This document shows, one piece after another, positions 33,087-35,354 of a stretch of 35,354 nucleotides of DNA. The position numbers and the translations under genes were made by a program. The notes under the pieces are model-generated. The model did not search any database. It was not told where the DNA came from and worked only from the letters and a program-made list of their open reading frames with translations. Position 1 is the stretch's first letter; the number at the start of each line of letters is the position of its first letter. Source of the stretch: Rhodospirillaceae bacterium bin65 (lineage in GTDB: Bacteria > Pseudomonadota > Alphaproteobacteria > Bin65); NCBI GenBank assembly GCA_002238725.1, contig MPMX01000045.1:1-35354 (forward strand), written 5' to 3'.

Positions 33087-34369
33087 TGCTCGACGATCGC
33101 GACCGCATCTTCACCAACCTCTACGGCTTCGACGATTGGGGCCTGGAAGGCGCGCGCCGCCGGGGCGACTGGGACCAGACGGCCTGGTTCATCGGGCAGG
33201 GCCGCGCCTGGATCTGCCAGCAGATCAAGGATTCCGGCCTGCGCGGCCGGGGCGGGGCGGGCTTCCCGACCGGCCTCAAATGGTCGTTCATGCCGCCGGA
33301 CGACAAGCGCGACGGCCGCCCGCACTATCTGGTCGTCAACGCCGACGAATCCGAGCCCGGCACCTGCAAGGACCGGGACATCATGCGCCACGATCCGCAC
33401 AAGCTGGTCGAGGGCTGCCTGATCGCCGGCTTCGCCATGGGCGCCAACACGGCCTACATCTATGTCCGGGGCGAGTTCTACCTTGAGGCCGAACGGTTGC
33501 AGGCCGCCGTCGACCAGGCCTACGGCGCCGGGCTGATCGGCAGCAACGCCTGCGGTTCGGGCTGGGATTTCGACATCCACGTCCACCGCGGCGCCGGCGC
33601 CTATATCTGCGGCGAGGAAACGGCGTTGCTGGAAAGCCTCGAAGGCAAGAAGGGGCAGCCGCGCCTCAAGCCGCCGTTTCCGGCCAACGCCGGCCTCTAT
33701 GGCTGCCCGACCACCGTCAACAATGTCGAATCGATCGCCGTCGCGCCGACGATCCTGCGCCGGGGACCGTCCTGGTTCGCCGGCATCGGCCGCGATGCGC
33801 GCAACACCGGCACCAAGCTCTTCTGCATCTCCGGCCATGTGAACTCGCCGTGCAATGTCGAAGAGGCGATGGGCATTCCCTTCCGGGAACTGATCGAGAA
33901 ACATGCGGGCGGCGTGCGCGGCGGCTGGGACAACCTGCTCGCCGTCATTCCCGGCGGCTCATCGGTACCGTGCCTGCCGTCCGACATCTGCCAGGATCTG
34001 CCGATGGATTTCGATACATTGGCCGGCCTCAAGTCGGGCCTCGGCACCGCGGCAGTCATCGTGATGGACAAGTCGACGGATATCGTGAACGCGATCTGCC
34101 GCCTGTCCAAATTCTACATGCACGAAAGCTGCGGCCAGTGTACGCCGTGCCGGGAAGGCACCGGCTGGATGTGGCGCGTCATGACGCGGCTGGTGCGCGG
34201 CGATGCAGACATCGGCGAAATCGACATGCTGGAAGAAGTGACCCGCCAGGTCGAGGGGCACACGATCTGCGCCCTCGGCGACGCGGCGGCCTGGCCGATC
34301 CAGGGCCTGATCCGGCATTTCCGGCCCGAACTGGAGCGCCGCATCCTCGAACGCAAGGTAGCGGCGTAA
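33086..34369 (+). CDS. nuoF: NADH-quinone oxidoreductase subunit F
   Basis: The 427-residue 51-kDa subunit binds NADH and FMN and carries the N3 [4Fe-4S] cluster. [16 protein letters not shown] (51-66) is the glycine-rich NADH site, [16 protein letters not shown] and [22 protein letters not shown] line the FMN site, and [14 protein letters not shown] plus the later CALGD give the four cluster cysteines. ATG 33086 overlaps the nuoE stop (TGATG), so the two subunits of the NADH-input module are coupled. Confidence 0.98.
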   Translation: MLDDRDRIFTNLYGFDDWGLEGARRRGDWDQTAWFIGQGRAWICQQIKDSGLRGRGGAGFPTGLKWSFMPPDDKRDGRPHYLVVNADESEPGTCKDRDIMRHDPHKLVEGCLIAGFAMGANTAYIYVRGEFYLEAERLQAAVDQAYGAGLIGSNACGSGWDFDIHVHRGAGAYICGEETALLESLEGKKGQPRLKPPFPANAGLYGCPTTVNNVESIAVAPTILRRGPSWFAGIGRDARNTGTKLFCISGHVNSPCNVEEAMGIPFRELIEKHAGGVRGGWDNLLAVIPGGSSVPCLPSDICQDLPMDFDTLAGLKSGLGTAAVIVMDKSTDIVNAICRLSKFYMHESCGQCTPCREGTGWMWRVMTRLVRGDADIGEIDMLEEVTRQVEGHTICALGDAAAWPIQGLIRHFRPELERRILERKVAA

Positions 34370-34374
34370 GCGCG

Positions 34375-35354
34375 ATGGCAACGATCACCGTCAACGGCGA
34401 ACAGCATGAGGTCGACGGTCGCCTGACCCTGTTTCAGGCGTTGCAGTCGATCGGCAAGGAAGTGCCGCATTTCTGTTTCCACGAGCGGCTGTCGATCGCC
34501 GGCAATTGCCGCATGTGCCTCGTGGAGGTCGAGAAGGCGCCCAAGCCGGTCGCCTCCTGCGCCCAGCCCGTGCTGGACGGCATGGTCGTCCTCACCGATT
34601 CGGAGAAGACCATCAAGGCCCGCCGCGGCGTGATGGAGTTCCTGCTGATCAACCATCCGCTCGATTGCCCGATCTGCGACCAGGGCGGCGAATGCGACCT
34701 GCAGGACCAGGCGATGGCCTATGGCCACGACCGCACCCGCTTCGAGGAGAACAAGCGGGCCGTCCACGACAAGGAAATGGGGCCGCTGGTCAAGACCATC
34801 ATGACCCGCTGCATCCATTGCACCCGCTGCATCCGCTTTGCCGAAGAAGTCGCCGGCGTCGAGGAGATCGGCGCGCTGCACCGCGGCGAGCATATGGAGA
34901 TCGCGACCTATCTGGAGCGCTCGCTGACGTCTGAAATGTCGGGCAACGTGATCGACCTGTGCCCGGTCGGCGCGCTGACCTCCAAGCCCTACGCCTTCAC
35001 GGCGCGGTCGTGGGAGTTGCGCAAGACCGAATCCGTCGACGTCATGGATGCCGTCGGCTCCAACATCCGGGTCGACAGCCGCGGCGCGGAGGTCATGCGG
35101 GTTCTGCCGCGGCTCAACGACGACATCAACGAGGAGTGGATCTCCGACAAGACGCGTTTTGCCTGCGACGGGCTGAAACGCCAGCGGCTCGACCGGCCCT
35201 ATGTCCGGCGCGGCGGCAAGCTCGAGCCCGCTTCATGGGACGAGGCCTTCGCCGCGATCGCCGACAAAATTGCCGGGAGTGGCGGCGCGGGCATGGCGGC
35301 GATCGCCGGCGACCAGGCCGACTGCGAGGCCATGATCGCGCTGAAAGACCTGTT
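34375..35354 (+). CDS. nuoG: NADH-quinone oxidoreductase subunit G, N-terminal part
   Basis: The frame opens at ATG 34375, five bases after nuoF, and is cut by the window edge after 326 residues; the whole subunit is normally about 690. The N-terminal part holds the iron-sulfur ligands: Cys34, Cys45, Cys48, Cys62 for a [2Fe-2S] cluster; His94, Cys98, Cys101, Cys107 for the His-ligated cluster; and Cys146, Cys149, Cys152, Cys196 for a further [4Fe-4S] cluster. The molybdopterin-like domain begins around residue 215. nuoH to nuoN are expected beyond the window. Confidence 0.97.
   Translation, partial: MATITVNGEQHEVDGRLTLFQALQSIGKEVPHFCFHERLSIAGNCRMCLVEVEKAPKPVASCAQPVLDGMVVLTDSEKTIKARRGVMEFLLINHPLDCPICDQGGECDLQDQAMAYGHDRTRFEENKRAVHDKEMGPLVKTIMTRCIHCTRCIRFAEEVAGVEEIGALHRGEHMEIATYLERSLTSEMSGNVIDLCPVGALTSKPYAFTARSWELRKTESVDVMDAVGSNIRVDSRGAEVMRVLPRLNDDINEEWISDKTRFACDGLKRQRLDRPYVRRGGKLEPASWDEAFAAIADKIAGSGGAGMAAIAGDQADCEAMIALKDL

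Overview
The window is high-GC DNA from an alphaproteobacterium, most likely in or near the Rhodospirillales. This rests on the split nuoA-nuoG order, a NuoE with a long C-terminal helical extension, the Asp-rich metal site of HemB, the tRNA sequences, and many branched-chain-type (HAAT/LIV-I) ABC transporters. Taxonomy is inferred from gene content only. The window holds about 34 protein genes (the last one cut by the edge), three tRNAs, several dispersed repeats and candidate regulatory sites. Promoter and hairpin calls were made by eye.

Region 1 (1-687) shows no convincing gene: dispersed GC-rich palindromes, an orphan promoter-like sequence and a probable leftward terminator. Region 2 (688-11115, minus strand) reads, in transcription order: sulfatase/phosphonate monoester hydrolase-like enzyme, livH1, livM1, livG1, livF1, long-chain acyl-CoA synthetase-like ligase, substrate-binding protein 1, a short-chain dehydrogenase lacking its usual catalytic residues, a GST-kappa/DsbA-like isomerase and a PaaI-type thioesterase. 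Together this looks like import and CoA-activation of a carboxylic acid. Region 3 (11116-11935) is a repeat-rich gap with a HicA remnant. Region 4 (11936-20394, minus strand) holds two more full permease/ATPase sets: substrate-binding protein 2-livH3-livM3-livG3-livF3, then livH2-livM2-livG2-livF2 and a small FixH/YtkA-like secreted protein. The second of these has no substrate-binding protein of its own.

Region 5 (20664-26340): tRNA-Gln; a Ppx/GppA phosphatase (plus strand) with a well-matched Pho box upstream; then a minus-strand run of FAH-family enzyme, SnoaL-like protein, LigB/MhpB-type extradiol dioxygenase, hemB and a 2OG-Fe(II) oxygenase. Region 6 (26479-29084): mnmA, tRNA-Met, recO, tRNA-Asp. 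Region 7 (29329-35354): the start of the complex I operon, nuoABCDEFG, with nuoG cut by the window edge.

The most unusual signals lie in the middle transporter set (12301-15753). livH2 has no normal start codon but a good Shine-Dalgarno before an ATT codon. Guanine-tract motifs able to form G-quadruplexes overlap the Shine-Dalgarno sites of livH2 and livM2 and interrupt the coding sequence of livG2, and a 14-bp TTTAGGG-containing tandem repeat sits at the end of livH2. Other points worth checking are the Pho box before the polyphosphatase gene, an attenuator-like leader before substrate-binding protein 2, and dispersed repeats that extended MnmA and replaced the N-terminus of the HicA remnant. 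I found no CRISPR array, transposase, prophage or defence system.
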